DNA of 64,000 nucleotides from Ga0077527 sp964433345 (lineage in GTDB: Bacteria > Pseudomonadota > Gammaproteobacteria > Burkholderiales > SG8-41). The stretch covers positions 372,001 through 436,000 of the forward strand of contig CAYSQJ010000001.1 in assembly GCA_964433345.1 (NCBI GenBank), written 5' to 3'. Position 1 is the first letter of the stretch. The number at the start of each line of letters is the position of its first letter. The notes under the pieces were generated by a model. The model did no database searches. It was not told the origin of the DNA and was given only the letters and a program-made list of their open reading frames with translations. Of this stretch, positions 41,214 to 49,723 are shown piece by piece. The position numbers were made by a program, and so were the translations under genes.

Positions 41214-41322
41214 GGCGGACCTCCAAATTTCTTTGACGAACCAATAGGTTACGATCGGTTATTGACGGAATGATGCCCGTCCGGCGCGGTGTTGTAAAGG
41301 CCGCGCGCCGGTATTCGACGCC

Positions 41323-42618
41323 TTATTTTCCCTGCGGCGTGAACACCCGCACACTTTTGATGACCCGGTCCTGGGTCTGCACGATTTCGAGGGGGTGTCC
41401 CGCGATGCGGACGCTGGTGTTGGGTTCGGGAATGTCCTGCAAGTGTTCGAGGATCAGTCCGTTCAGGGTTTTCGGGCCGTCCAGAGGAAAATCGAAACCG
41501 AGCTTGCGGTTGAGTTCGCGCAGCAGGGTGCTGCCTTCGATGACATAGCTGCCGTCCGGCTGGGGGTGCAGGCCGCGGGCCATCAGCGGCGACTGGGTCG
41601 TGAACTCGCCGATGATTTCCTCGAGTATGTCCTCCAGGGTCACCAGCCCCATGATTTCCCCGTATTCGTCCACCACCAGGCTTACCCGGTCCTGGTGTTC
41701 CTGGAAGTTCTGGATCTGCGACAGCAGGGGTGTCGATGAAGGCACGAAGTAGGGTTCGCGGATCATGTCGCGCACGCTTTCGTGCGTCAGTTCGTCGCGC
41801 TGGATAAGGGTCAGCGCATGCCGCACCCGCAGCGTGCCGATCACGTTGTCCAGCTGGTCCTGGTAGACCACAACGCGCCGGTGATGCGCGGTTGATATCT
41901 GCTGTGCAAGCTCTTCCAGGGGCAGGTCGATGTTGATGCCTTCGATCTGGTTGCGCGGCACCATCACGTCGTCAACCGTGATTGCGCCGATCTCGAGCAG
42001 GTTGAGCAGCACCGAAGCATGCTTCTTCGGCAGCACATTGGAAGATTCGAGGACGATGGTTCGGATCTCGTCGATCGACAGGGGCTGCGGTCCGGATTCC
42101 TGCGGCTGAAGCCTCAGCACGCGCAGCGCGAAGCCGAGCACCGCGTCGGTGGATATTGTCAGCAGGTGGACAAAGGGCGCGGTGACGGCTGCCAGTCCGC
42201 GCATCGGCCAAGACACATAGCGCGAAATGTTCTCTGCGCTGTGCTGGCCAAGGCGCTTGGGCACGATTTCGCCGATAACGATGGAAACATAGGTGACGGC
42301 GACCACCACCACTGCGGTGGCGATGATGTTGCTGGTCCGGTTTTCCAGGCCCTGGCCCTGCAGCCAGGCGGCAAAGGGTTCCGCGAGTATGGCTTCGCCG
42401 ACGATGCCGTTGAGCAGGCCGATCGAAGTAATGCCGATCTGCACGGTCGACAGAAAGCGCGTGGGGTCGGCGCTCAGCCTGATTGCCGCAGCGGCGAGCT
42501 TGTCGCCCCGCTGCGCGAGCGTGGCGAGCTTGGACTGGCGTGCGGTCAGCAATGCCACCTCGGACATCGCGAATGCGCCGTTGAGAAGGATCAGGCAGGC
42601 GAGGATCAGGACTTCCAT
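41323..42618 (-). CDS. CNNM/CorC-HlyC family membrane protein (DUF21-CBS)
   Basis: 431 residues. The N-terminal DUF21 membrane domain (LILACLILLNGAFAMSEVAL, TRFLSTVQIGITSIGLLNGI, IVIGEIVPKRLGQ) is followed by a CBS pair (VDDVMVPRNQIEGI, DEYGEIMGLVTLEDILEEIIGE) and a CorC_HlyC transporter-associated domain at the end. Homologues are implicated in Mg or Co efflux, or called haemolysins; the ion is not certain here. A GC-rich hairpin (41281-41311) lies between it and pilC. Confidence 0.87.
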   Translation of the reverse strand: MEVLILACLILLNGAFAMSEVALLTARQSKLATLAQRGDKLAAAAIRLSADPTRFLSTVQIGITSIGLLNGIVGEAILAEPFAAWLQGQGLENRTSNIIATAVVVVAVTYVSIVIGEIVPKRLGQHSAENISRYVSWPMRGLAAVTAPFVHLLTISTDAVLGFALRVLRLQPQESGPQPLSIDEIRTIVLESSNVLPKKHASVLLNLLEIGAITVDDVMVPRNQIEGINIDLPLEELAQQISTAHHRRVVVYQDQLDNVIGTLRVRHALTLIQRDELTHESVRDMIREPYFVPSSTPLLSQIQNFQEHQDRVSLVVDEYGEIMGLVTLEDILEEIIGEFTTQSPLMARGLHPQPDGSYVIEGSTLLRELNRKLGFDFPLDGPKTLNGLILEHLQDIPEPNTSVRIAGHPLEIVQTQDRVIKSVRVFTPQGK

Positions 42619-42683
42619 GGGATTACCTCAGACAGGTGGCGTGCGGCATCGCGCGGGAGCCGCATTTTTCGCCGGACCGGCGG

Positions 42684-43514
42684 TCAGCCGCGTCCGAGCA
42701 GTATTTCGACAACGAACTTGCTGCCGAGATAGGCCAGCACAAGCATCAGAAAACCGGTCAGTGTCCAGCGCACGGCGACCCGGCCGCGCCAGCCGTGGAA
42801 ATGACGGCCGAACAGCAGGGCCCCGAAAACGAGCCATGAAACGATGCCGAAAACCGTTTTGTGGTTGAGCTGCGCCGGCTTGCCGAAAACTTCCTCCGAA
42901 AACACGACGCCACTGGCGAGTGTCAGGGACAGCATCACGAAGCCGGCCCAGATGATCCGGAAAAGCAGGGTTTCCATGGTCAGCAGCGGCGGCAGCGTGC
43001 GCAGTCCCCCGGGCAGATCGCCGCGATGCAGGCGCCGTTCGAGCATGGCCATCAGCAACACATGCAGTGAGGCGATTGTGAACAGGCTGTAGGCAAGCAT
43101 CGAGATCAGCAGATGCAGCTTGAACGCAAGCAGCTCGGCATTGGGCAGCGGACGTGCTGCGGGAAACAGCGCAGGCAGCAGGACGGCAATTGCCGCTGCC
43201 GGCATGATCAGGGCCTGCAGGCCCTCGAGCCGGTAGAACAGGCCGCCCAGCCAGTAGATGAGCACCGCGAGCCAGAGGATTGCCGACACCGCGTCGCCGA
43301 CGCCGATGCGCATGGAGCCGCCGGAGAACATGGCGCCGAAAAGCACCGCGCCGTGGATGCCCAGCAGAACCAGCATGCACAGCCTCTCCGCAAAGCCGTT
43401 TGCCGGTGCCGTTTCCGGCGAGGCGGCGGCAGCCGACCAATGTCGCCGCCAGAAGTACAGGCCCATGGCGGCATAGAGAATTGCGCTGAACAGATACGGT
43501 AGAATGCCCTGCAT
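42684..43514 (-). CDS. CcsA-like cytochrome c assembly membrane protein (YpjD type)
   Basis: 276 residues with about eight membrane helices. The FKLHLLISMLAYSLFTIASLHVLLMAMLE segment and LLTMETLLFRIIWAGFVMLSLTLASG, NHKTVFGIVSWLVFGALLFGRHFHGWRGR carry the conserved His residues of the CcsA/CcmC haem-handling family. YpjD-type members beside ffh are conserved across proteobacteria, but their exact role is unclear. The start codon is 44 bases from the divergent ffh start. Confidence 0.85.
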   Translation of the reverse strand: MQGILPYLFSAILYAAMGLYFWRRHWSAAAASPETAPANGFAERLCMLVLLGIHGAVLFGAMFSGGSMRIGVGDAVSAILWLAVLIYWLGGLFYRLEGLQALIMPAAAIAVLLPALFPAARPLPNAELLAFKLHLLISMLAYSLFTIASLHVLLMAMLERRLHRGDLPGGLRTLPPLLTMETLLFRIIWAGFVMLSLTLASGVVFSEEVFGKPAQLNHKTVFGIVSWLVFGALLFGRHFHGWRGRVAVRWTLTGFLMLVLAYLGSKFVVEILLGRG

Positions 43515-43558
43515 ATCCCAAGTTTACCCGAACGCCATCCGGGCGATTCCGATTCCCC

Positions 43559-44911
43559 ATGTTTGACAACCTCACCGGCCGACTTGCGCATGTCGTCAAG
43601 ACACTGCGCGGCGAGGCACGCCTTAACGAAAGCAACATCCAGAACGCCTTGCGCGAGGTGCGCATGGCGTTGCTCGAGGCCGATGTCGCGCTGCCCGTGG
43701 TCAAGGCATTCATCGATCGCGTGCGCGAAAAGGCGGTCGGCGAAGAGGTTGCCGGCAGTCTGACCCCGGGCCAGGCGCTGGTTGGTGTCGTGCACCGCGA
43801 GCTGGTTGCGCTGATGGGCGAGCGCAGCGAATCGCTGAATCTTGCAGCGCAGCCGCCGGCAGTGATTCTGATGGCGGGACTGCAGGGTGCCGGCAAAACC
43901 ACGACGGCCGGCAAGCTGGCGCGCTGGCTGCGTACGGAGCAGCGCAAAAAGGTGCTTCTGGCCAGCTGCGACGTCTACCGGCCTGCCGCCATTGAGCAGC
44001 TCAGGCTGCTCGCCGGGCAGGTCGAGGCGGATTTCCACCCGGCGGGCGCCGGCGAGAAACCGGTCGATATCGCGAGGAAGGCGCTGGACTACGCACGCAG
44101 GCATTTCCACGACGTGCTGATTGTTGACACCGCAGGCCGCCTTGCCATCGATGCGGCGATGATGGAGGAGATCCGCGAATTGCACGCCGCGGTCAATCCG
44201 GTGGAGACGCTGTTCGTCGTGGACGCCATGCAGGGACAGGACGCGGTCAACGTGGCCAGGGCTTTCAGCGAGGCCCTGCCGCTGACCGGCGTCATCCTGA
44301 CCAAGCTGGATGGCGATGCCCGTGGCGGTGCCGCGCTCTCGGTGCGGCATGTCACCGGCAAACCGGTAAAGTTTGCCGGCACCGGCGAAAAGCTGGACGG
44401 GCTGGAAGCCTTTCATCCTGATCGCATGGCCTCGCGCATTCTCGGCATGGGCGATGTCCTGTCGCTGATCGAGGATGTGCAGAAGACTGTCAATCGCGAG
44501 GAGGCGGAGAAACTCGCACGCAAGGTCAAGACCGGCAAGGGTTTCGACCTGGAAGACTTCAAGCAGCAGGTGGCGCAGATGCGGAAAATGGGCGGCATGA
44601 GCGCGTTGATGGACAAGCTGCCGGCGCAGCTGGCCCGTGCCGCCCAGGGCGCTCCGCAGATGGAGGACAAGGTGATCCGCCGGCTGGAGGGCATCATCAA
44701 CTCGATGACGCCCCAGGAGCGTGCCCGGCCGGAACTGATCAAGGCTTCGCGCAAGCGCCGCATTGCCGCCGGCGCCGGCGTCAGCGTGCAGGAAGTCAAC
44801 CGGCTGCTCAGCCAGTTCGAGCAGACCCAGAAAATGATGAAAATGGTTGCCAAGGGCGGCATGGCAAAAATGATGCGCGGCATGAAGGGCATGTTTCCCG
44901 GCATGCGCTGA
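43559..44911 (+). CDS. ffh: Signal recognition particle protein Ffh
   Basis: 450 residues. The N domain (FDNLTGRLAHVVKTLRGEARL), the GTPase G domain with GLQGAGKTTTAGKLARWLR near residue 107, DTAGRLAIDAAMMEE near 190 and LTKLDGDARGGAALS near 247, and a Met-rich M domain (KMMKMVAKGGMAKMMRGMKGMFPGMR region) are all present. It binds signal peptides and 4.5S RNA for co-translational targeting. No 4.5S RNA gene is seen nearby. Confidence 0.98.
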   Translation: MFDNLTGRLAHVVKTLRGEARLNESNIQNALREVRMALLEADVALPVVKAFIDRVREKAVGEEVAGSLTPGQALVGVVHRELVALMGERSESLNLAAQPPAVILMAGLQGAGKTTTAGKLARWLRTEQRKKVLLASCDVYRPAAIEQLRLLAGQVEADFHPAGAGEKPVDIARKALDYARRHFHDVLIVDTAGRLAIDAAMMEEIRELHAAVNPVETLFVVDAMQGQDAVNVARAFSEALPLTGVILTKLDGDARGGAALSVRHVTGKPVKFAGTGEKLDGLEAFHPDRMASRILGMGDVLSLIEDVQKTVNREEAEKLARKVKTGKGFDLEDFKQQVAQMRKMGGMSALMDKLPAQLARAAQGAPQMEDKVIRRLEGIINSMTPQERARPELIKASRKRRIAAGAGVSVQEVNRLLSQFEQTQKMMKMVAKGGMAKMMRGMKGMFPGMR

Positions 44912-44944
44912 ACATGCCGGTCTTCCCCGCCCGGCCCTGCCTGC

Positions 44945-45796
44945 CTACTTCAGGCTGAAACCCTGGCGCCGGATGTAGTCGCCGAAATCCGCGCGCTCAG
45001 GTTCGGCGTATTGCCGCGCCTTGTCTTCTGACCAGCCATAGAATTCTGCGGCACCGAAGCGCGCGGTTCGGCGCTGTTTGCCGTAGGGGTGGTTGGCGTG
45101 ACGCCTGCGGTCATAGGCGTCGATGTTCTCGCGCAATCCCGTCTCGTCGTAACGGTCGGTGTGCACAGTCACTTCAAGCGGCAGACGGGGGCTGATGTGG
45201 CCCGGAGATGCGGGATAACCGACGCATAGGCCGGCAACCGGAAAGACGCCTTCGGGCAAGGCAAGTTCGCTGCTGACAGTGTCTATGGCGTTGCGGATGG
45301 CGCTGATCGGACAGGTACCGAGCCCGGCGGCCTCGGCTGCGCTGATGAAATTCATCATGGCGATGCCGGCATCGACGGCGGCATTCATGAAATGGTCGAG
45401 ATGTTCATTAGCGAAGGGCTTGCCGCGCCATTCGCCGATCCGGCGGATGCGGCGGTTGTTGCCGCAGAAAACCAGGAACAGGGGGGCATCGGCGATCCAG
45501 CCCATGTCCGGCAGGTGGGCGATGATGCGCTGGCGTCGCGCGGGGTCGGCGACATTGATGATGTCGGCCTGCTGCAGGTCGCTTTTCGTCGGTGCCGAGA
45601 GCGCGCAGGCGCAGAGCAGGCGGAAAAGCGCTGGATCAACCGGGTCCGGCCGGTAGCGGCGAACCGAGCGGTGGTCCGCGATCCGGGCGAGTTCGCCGAG
45701 CCCGGCCTGGTCTGGCTTGATTGGAAAATCACTGCCGAAGCGAATGCGCAGTGCGGCACTGATTTGACCGGCCGGGGAATTTTCGGGGATAGGCAT
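44945..45796 (-). CDS. Nitroreductase family oxidoreductase
   Basis: 283 residues. IADHRSVRRYRPDPVDPALFRLLCACALSAPTKSDLQQADIINV is the FMN-binding start; AAVDAGIAMMNFISAAEAAGLGTCPISAIRN and VFPVAGLCVGYPASPG are the middle and late family motifs. These enzymes bind FMN and use NAD(P)H to reduce nitro, quinone or flavin substrates. The substrate is unknown. It is transcribed away from rpsP from a shared 190-base spacer that contains an IHF-like site. Confidence 0.85.
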   Translation of the reverse strand: MPIPENSPAGQISAALRIRFGSDFPIKPDQAGLGELARIADHRSVRRYRPDPVDPALFRLLCACALSAPTKSDLQQADIINVADPARRQRIIAHLPDMGWIADAPLFLVFCGNNRRIRRIGEWRGKPFANEHLDHFMNAAVDAGIAMMNFISAAEAAGLGTCPISAIRNAIDTVSSELALPEGVFPVAGLCVGYPASPGHISPRLPLEVTVHTDRYDETGLRENIDAYDRRRHANHPYGKQRRTARFGAAEFYGWSEDKARQYAEPERADFGDYIRRQGFSLK

Positions 45797-45825
45797 GATC
45801 GGATTGGGACTCCTCTTGCAAGAAA

Positions 45826-45848
45826 TGTTTAAAAAACAGATACTTATG
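45826..45848 (+). promoter_or_regulatory. IHF-like AT-rich site upstream of the nitroreductase gene
   Basis: AAACAGATACTTA matches the IHF consensus with two differences and is preceded by a TTTAAAA tract shared with the elements at 54641 and 63258. It lies 30 bases upstream of the nitroreductase start and about 70 bases upstream of the rpsP promoter, so it could influence either. Confidence 0.3.
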
Positions 45849-45917
45849 AATTATTGCCTGAGCGCACGGACTGGCTGTTCCTGATTGCGGGTTGCGACGG
45901 CTCCCGACAACAGTACG

Positions 45918-45947
45918 TTGCCTAAGGGGCCGAAAGTAACGTAAAAT
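45918..45947 (+). promoter_or_regulatory. Promoter of the rpsP operon
   Basis: TTGCCT (45918-45923), an 18-base spacer and TAAAAT (45942-45947), 40 bases before the rpsP ATG. A small hairpin CGACT/AGTCG (45958-45972) lies in the leader. It is the only sigma-70-like pair in the spacer reading toward rpsP. Confidence 0.6.
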
Positions 45948-45986
45948 CCGCCCCTTTCGACTTTTTCAGTCGCCAGGAATACCGAC

Positions 45987-46244
45987 ATGGTAGTGATTCG
46001 ATTGGCTCGTGGAGGGGCAAAAAAGCGCCCGTTTTTCAATTTTGTCGTTGCCGACTCGCGTTTTGCGCGCGACGGCCGCTTCATCGAACGTCTGGGTTTT
46101 TACGATCCCAAGGCCCCGGAAGGACGCGAGCGTCTGCGCATCAACCGGGAGCGTCTTGCATTCTGGCAAGGCCAGGGAGCCCAACTGTCCGACACCGTGA
46201 CCCGGCTCGTCAAGCAGGCTGGTGAACAAAAAGCCGCTGCCTGA
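45987..46244 (+). CDS. rpsP: 30S ribosomal protein S16
   Basis: 85 residues, the usual bS16 length. VVIRLARGGAKKRPFFNFVVADSR is the conserved N-terminus, followed by RDGRFIERLGFYDP and LAFWQGQGAQLSDTVTRLV. It is the first gene of the standard rpsP-rimM-trmD-rplS operon, and the downstream rimM frame overlaps its last 23 bases. Confidence 0.98.
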   Translation: MVVIRLARGGAKKRPFFNFVVADSRFARDGRFIERLGFYDPKAPEGRERLRINRERLAFWQGQGAQLSDTVTRLVKQAGEQKAAA

Positions 46245-46737
46245 GCGGCTGGTGGCGATGGGGCGCGTGCTCGCGCCCTACGGGGTCAAGGGCTGGGTCA
46301 AGATTCAGCCTTTCACGCAGCGGCCCGAAAGCCTGATTGACTACCCCGAGTGGCGGTTGCAGAAGGGCGATGTGTCTCAGGCGCGGACCGTGGAGGCAGC
46401 GAAGGTTCACAGCAATGCCGTGGTGGCAAAGCTGCAGGGCGTCGATGACCGGGATCAGGCCGCAATGCTTTGCGGCATGCAGGTCGCAGTATCGCGGGGC
46501 GAGTTTCCCGATCCGGGGCCCGGCGAGTATTACTGGGCCGACCTGATCGGCCTGACGGTTTTGAACGAGGCCGGTGTGACGCTGGGGCATGTGACTGAAG
46601 TGCTCGAGACCGGGGCAAATGATGTGTTGGTGGTCGGAGGCGAACGCGAGCGCCTGTTGCCGTTCATCGGGCCGGTGATCCGGCAGGTCGATGTGGCAGG
46701 TGGCAGGATTGTCGTGGATTGGGACGCTGACTACTGA
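46222..46737 (+). CDS. rimM: Ribosome maturation factor RimM
   Basis: 171 residues. MGRVLAPYGVKGWVKIQPFT is the conserved N-terminal barrel; YYWADLIGLTVLNE and LGHVTEVLETGANDVLVV belong to the PRC-barrel domain with the terminal LLPFIGPVIRQVD. It assists 30S assembly by binding S19. The GTG at 46222 lies inside rpsP; a later start before LVAMGRVL is also possible because the first 8 residues are not conserved. Confidence 0.96.
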   Translation: MNKKPLPERLVAMGRVLAPYGVKGWVKIQPFTQRPESLIDYPEWRLQKGDVSQARTVEAAKVHSNAVVAKLQGVDDRDQAAMLCGMQVAVSRGEFPDPGPGEYYWADLIGLTVLNEAGVTLGHVTEVLETGANDVLVVGGERERLLPFIGPVIRQVDVAGGRIVVDWDADY

Positions 46738-47501
46738 TGTTGCAGTTTGATGTTGTCACGCTGTTTCCGGCGATGTTCGACGCCGTAACCGAACTGGGGG
46801 TTACAGGACGTGCACGGGAGCGCGGGCTTTACCAGTTTGTGGCGTGGAACCCGAGGGATTTTGCGGCGAACGCGCACCGCACCGTGGATGACCGGCCTTA
46901 TGGCGGCGGCCCCGGCATGGTGATGATGGCCGATCCGCTGGGTAAGGCGCTGCGGGCGGCACGACAGAGGCAGCAAAGTGCCGGTGTGGAACGGCCCCGG
47001 GTGCTGCACCTGACGCCGCAAGGCAGGTTGCTGGATCATGCCCTGGTTGCGGAGCTGGCGCAGGAACAGGGTCTGGTTTTGCTTGCCGGACGTTACGAGG
47101 GTGTGGACGAGCGGTTGATCGTGCAGCAGGGCGTCGAGGAAGTTTCGATCGGCGACTATGTGCTGAGCGGCGGGGAAATTGCGGCGATGGTGGTGATGGA
47201 CAGCGTGGTGCGGCAGTTGCCCGGGGTTCTGGGTGATGCCGAATCGGCGACGCAGGATTCATTTGTCGACGGCTTGCTGGACTGTCCGCACTACACTCGG
47301 CCCGAGGTTTACGAAGGTGTGGCGGTGCCGGAGGTGCTGTTGTCGGGTAACCATGCGGCGATTGCCCGCTGGAGAAAGAAGCAGGCGCTGGGCAGGACCT
47401 GGCAGCGCCGGCCGGAGCTGATGGAGCGCCGGGTGCTGAGCGAGGAAGAGCGATCACTGCTGGAGGAATTCCGGCAGGAAATGCAGGACGGTGGACATTA
47501 A
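46737..47501 (+). CDS. trmD: tRNA (guanine37-N1)-methyltransferase TrmD
   Basis: 254 residues. FDVVTLFPAMFDAVTELGVTG opens the trefoil-knot fold; DDRPYGGGPGMVMMADPL is near residue 51; VLLAGRYEGVDERLI near 114 and IGDYVLSGGEIAAMVVMDSV near 135 form the knot that binds SAM. It methylates G37 of tRNAs to prevent frameshifting. The ATG overlaps the rimM stop by one base. Confidence 0.98.
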   Translation: MLQFDVVTLFPAMFDAVTELGVTGRARERGLYQFVAWNPRDFAANAHRTVDDRPYGGGPGMVMMADPLGKALRAARQRQQSAGVERPRVLHLTPQGRLLDHALVAELAQEQGLVLLAGRYEGVDERLIVQQGVEEVSIGDYVLSGGEIAAMVVMDSVVRQLPGVLGDAESATQDSFVDGLLDCPHYTRPEVYEGVAVPEVLLSGNHAAIARWRKKQALGRTWQRRPELMERRVLSEEERSLLEEFRQEMQDGGH

Positions 47502-47550
47502 CCGCGGACGCCATTTCGGCGGACGCAACGAGTTTTGAGGGAGCATGAGC

Positions 47551-47964
47551 ATGAACGTCATTCAGCAGCTGGAGCAGGAAGAGATCGCCCGTCTGGGCCG
47601 CAAGGTGCCGGAGTTCACCACGGGCGACACGGTGATCGTCAGCGTCAACGTGGTCGAGGGCGAGCGCAAGCGCGTCCAGGCCTACGAGGGCGTGGTCATC
47701 GCCAAGCGCAACCGGGGCATAAATTCCTCGTTCATCGTGCGCAAGGTGTCGTCCGGCGAAGGTGTCGAGCGCACCTTCCAGACCTACTCTCCGTCGATCG
47801 CCGGCATCGAGGTCAAGCGTCGCGGCGATGTCAGCCGTGCCAAACTCTATTACCTGCGCGGCCTGTCCGGCAAGGCGGCTCGCATCAAGGAAAAGCTTGC
47901 GACCAGCGCCACTGCGGCGCCTGCAGCACAGACGGTTGCGGATGCCGCGCCTGCCGAAAAATAA
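47551..47964 (+). CDS. rplS: 50S ribosomal protein L19
   Basis: 137 residues. NVIQQLEQEEIARLGRKVPEF, VVEGERKRVQAYEGVVIAKRNRG, and VERTFQTYSPSIAGIEVKRRG are conserved bL19 segments. The Ala-rich tail after KEKLA is longer than in E. coli, as is common in betaproteobacteria. ATG 47551 is chosen over 47545 because GAGGGAG then lies at a workable distance and the N-terminus matches homologues. A strong terminator follows. Confidence 0.97.
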   Translation: MNVIQQLEQEEIARLGRKVPEFTTGDTVIVSVNVVEGERKRVQAYEGVVIAKRNRGINSSFIVRKVSSGEGVERTFQTYSPSIAGIEVKRRGDVSRAKLYYLRGLSGKAARIKEKLATSATAAPAAQTVADAAPAEK

Positions 47965-47983
47965 TTTTGGAGCCGGATCGAAG

Positions 47984-48009
47984 AAGGCGGCCTTGGCCGC
48001 CTTTTTTTT
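47984..48009 (+). terminator. Intrinsic terminator of the rpsP operon
   Basis: AAGGCGGCC (47984-47992) pairs perfectly with GGCCGCCTT (47995-48003) around a TT loop, merging into a run of eight Ts. It closes the ribosomal operon 20 bases after the rplS stop. Confidence 0.93.
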
Positions 48010-48043
48010 GCCTGTGGTTTCATCCTGTTAGGCGCTCCAAGTG

Positions 48044-49720
48044 ATGCCCCGTCCGAGCCGTCTCGCCGTTTTCGCCTGTCTGCTTGCGGCCCTGCAGGCG
48101 CCGCTGCCGGTGCTTGCCGCCGGTGCACTCGAGGATGTCCGGGCGCTGGCGCAGGCCGGTGCCGTCGAGTTTGCGCTGCAGCGCATCGACGCGCTGCAGC
48201 CCGGGGATGCGCAGGATCCCGGCTGGAACGCATGGGAAAATCTGCGCCTCCAGTTGCTGGACCGCCTCGGCCGCCATCAGGAGTTGCTGAGGCGTGCCGG
48301 CACGCCACCTGCGCAGCTGCCTGATGCTGCGCGGTCCGGGCTGCATGCCGCCGCTGCACGCGCGGCAATCGTGCTCGGAAAACCGGCGCTGGCGCGAGAA
48401 CATGCCGGCCGCGCACTGTGGTCCCCCGGCATCGATGCGGCGGCGGTCCGCGACCTGCGGCTGCTGGTCATCCGCAGCCAGATACTCGAATCCCGGCGCG
48501 ACGATGCCTGGCACAGCATGCTGCGCTTCGAACAGGACTACCGGCCATTGGATCGGGCAACGGCAACCGGTTTCGTCGAGGCCTTGCTCGATGCCGGAAT
48601 GGTCCGCGAAGCACTGACCTGGCTGGGACTACTCGATGAGCGTGGGGCGACCCGGCTGCGGCTGCAAATGCATTCCGGCCTTGTCACTGCCGACGAGGCA
48701 GCAACCCGCGCGCAGTCGGCGCTTGCCCGCAGCGACGATCCGGCCTGGTGGCGGCTTCTGCTGGATGCGGCCGAACGCAGCAGCAAGGGCGCGCTGCGCC
48801 TCGCTGCAATGGAGCAGCTGCTGGAGGTGGAGCGCGGCACCCAGACTGCCGCCGCCGGCGCGAACCGCTTGTGGTCAGCCTATGCCAACCATGCGCGCAT
48901 GACGGCGAATGCACACCAGCTGCTGTCCGGGGATGAGGCCGGCTGGCTGGAGTTTGCAATCCGCCGCGGCGAGACCGAAGCAGCGGAAGGACGCGCCTAT
49001 TTTGCGTTTCTCGCGAGGCATGCCACCGATCCGCTGCTGCGCCAGCATGCCGAAGTAAGACTGGCTGCCGGATATGCGGCAGCCAAACTCCCGCGTGTCG
49101 CCTTGCACATGTTCGGTGCCTGGCCAGGGCGGGTCGACAGCCTGCAAGCTCAGACGCGCCTTGCCCTGGGCCGGCTTGCCGAAGGTCTGGGGGACCATCG
49201 GCTCGCATTCGGATATCTGGAAGACCTGCCGGCGCCGCTGGACATGCCGGCGTCGGTCTGGCCCCTGCGCCTGTCCGCACTCGCGCTGCGTGCCGGCCGT
49301 CGCGATGCGGCAGCGCTCATCGCGCGGCAGCTCGCCGCAGAAACCGCGGCCATTCCGCCGGCACAGTTTGCGGAGTGGATACTGCTTGCACAACAGCTCG
49401 CGGATCACGGGCTGCACGAGCTTGCACTTATGCTGATCGAGCGTGCGCTGCCCCATGCTGAACTTCGACAGGTGCGCCTCATGCAGTCGGAAATTGAGCG
49501 GATTCAGCTCAGTCGCAAACAGGCGCGGCCTGCAGCAGATGTTCATTTGCGCCGGGCCTTGGCTACACCGGCCGCCGCCGCGGAGGCGCGACTCGAGGCA
49601 GGACTCAGCCTCGCGCGCGCGGGCTTGCTCGGGGATGCACGCGCCCAGTTTGAGTGGGTGCTGAAAAACGCTGGCGATCCGGCGCTGATCGCTGTCGCGC
49701 GACGCGAACTCGGTTTCTAG
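48044..49720 (+). CDS. Exported helical-repeat (TPR-like) protein of unknown function
   Basis: About 558 residues. A signal peptide (LAVFACLLAALQAPLPVLAAG) is followed by an all-helical, Ala/Leu-rich body with TPR-like A-x8-Y/L patterns (for example GRHQELLRRAGTPPAQLPDA, DPLLRQHAEVRLAAGYAAAK, ARAGLLGDARAQFEWVLKNA). I do not recognise a named family. A periplasmic scaffold role would fit the architecture, but that is only an inference. It sits alone between the rplS terminator and the convergent GntR gene, 3 bases from the latter's stop. Confidence 0.75.
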   Translation: MPRPSRLAVFACLLAALQAPLPVLAAGALEDVRALAQAGAVEFALQRIDALQPGDAQDPGWNAWENLRLQLLDRLGRHQELLRRAGTPPAQLPDAARSGLHAAAARAAIVLGKPALAREHAGRALWSPGIDAAAVRDLRLLVIRSQILESRRDDAWHSMLRFEQDYRPLDRATATGFVEALLDAGMVREALTWLGLLDERGATRLRLQMHSGLVTADEAATRAQSALARSDDPAWWRLLLDAAERSSKGALRLAAMEQLLEVERGTQTAAAGANRLWSAYANHARMTANAHQLLSGDEAGWLEFAIRRGETEAAEGRAYFAFLARHATDPLLRQHAEVRLAAGYAAAKLPRVALHMFGAWPGRVDSLQAQTRLALGRLAEGLGDHRLAFGYLEDLPAPLDMPASVWPLRLSALALRAGRRDAAALIARQLAAETAAIPPAQFAEWILLAQQLADHGLHELALMLIERALPHAELRQVRLMQSEIERIQLSRKQARPAADVHLRRALATPAAAAEARLEAGLSLARAGLLGDARAQFEWVLKNAGDPALIAVARRELGF

Positions 49721-49723
49721 GCC

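Noticed and set aside
41281..41311. Hairpin CCGGCGCG/CGCGCCGG between the CorC-type gene and pilC, considered as a terminator
   Set aside because: No T-run follows on the minus strand; it is noted only as a possible processing hairpin.
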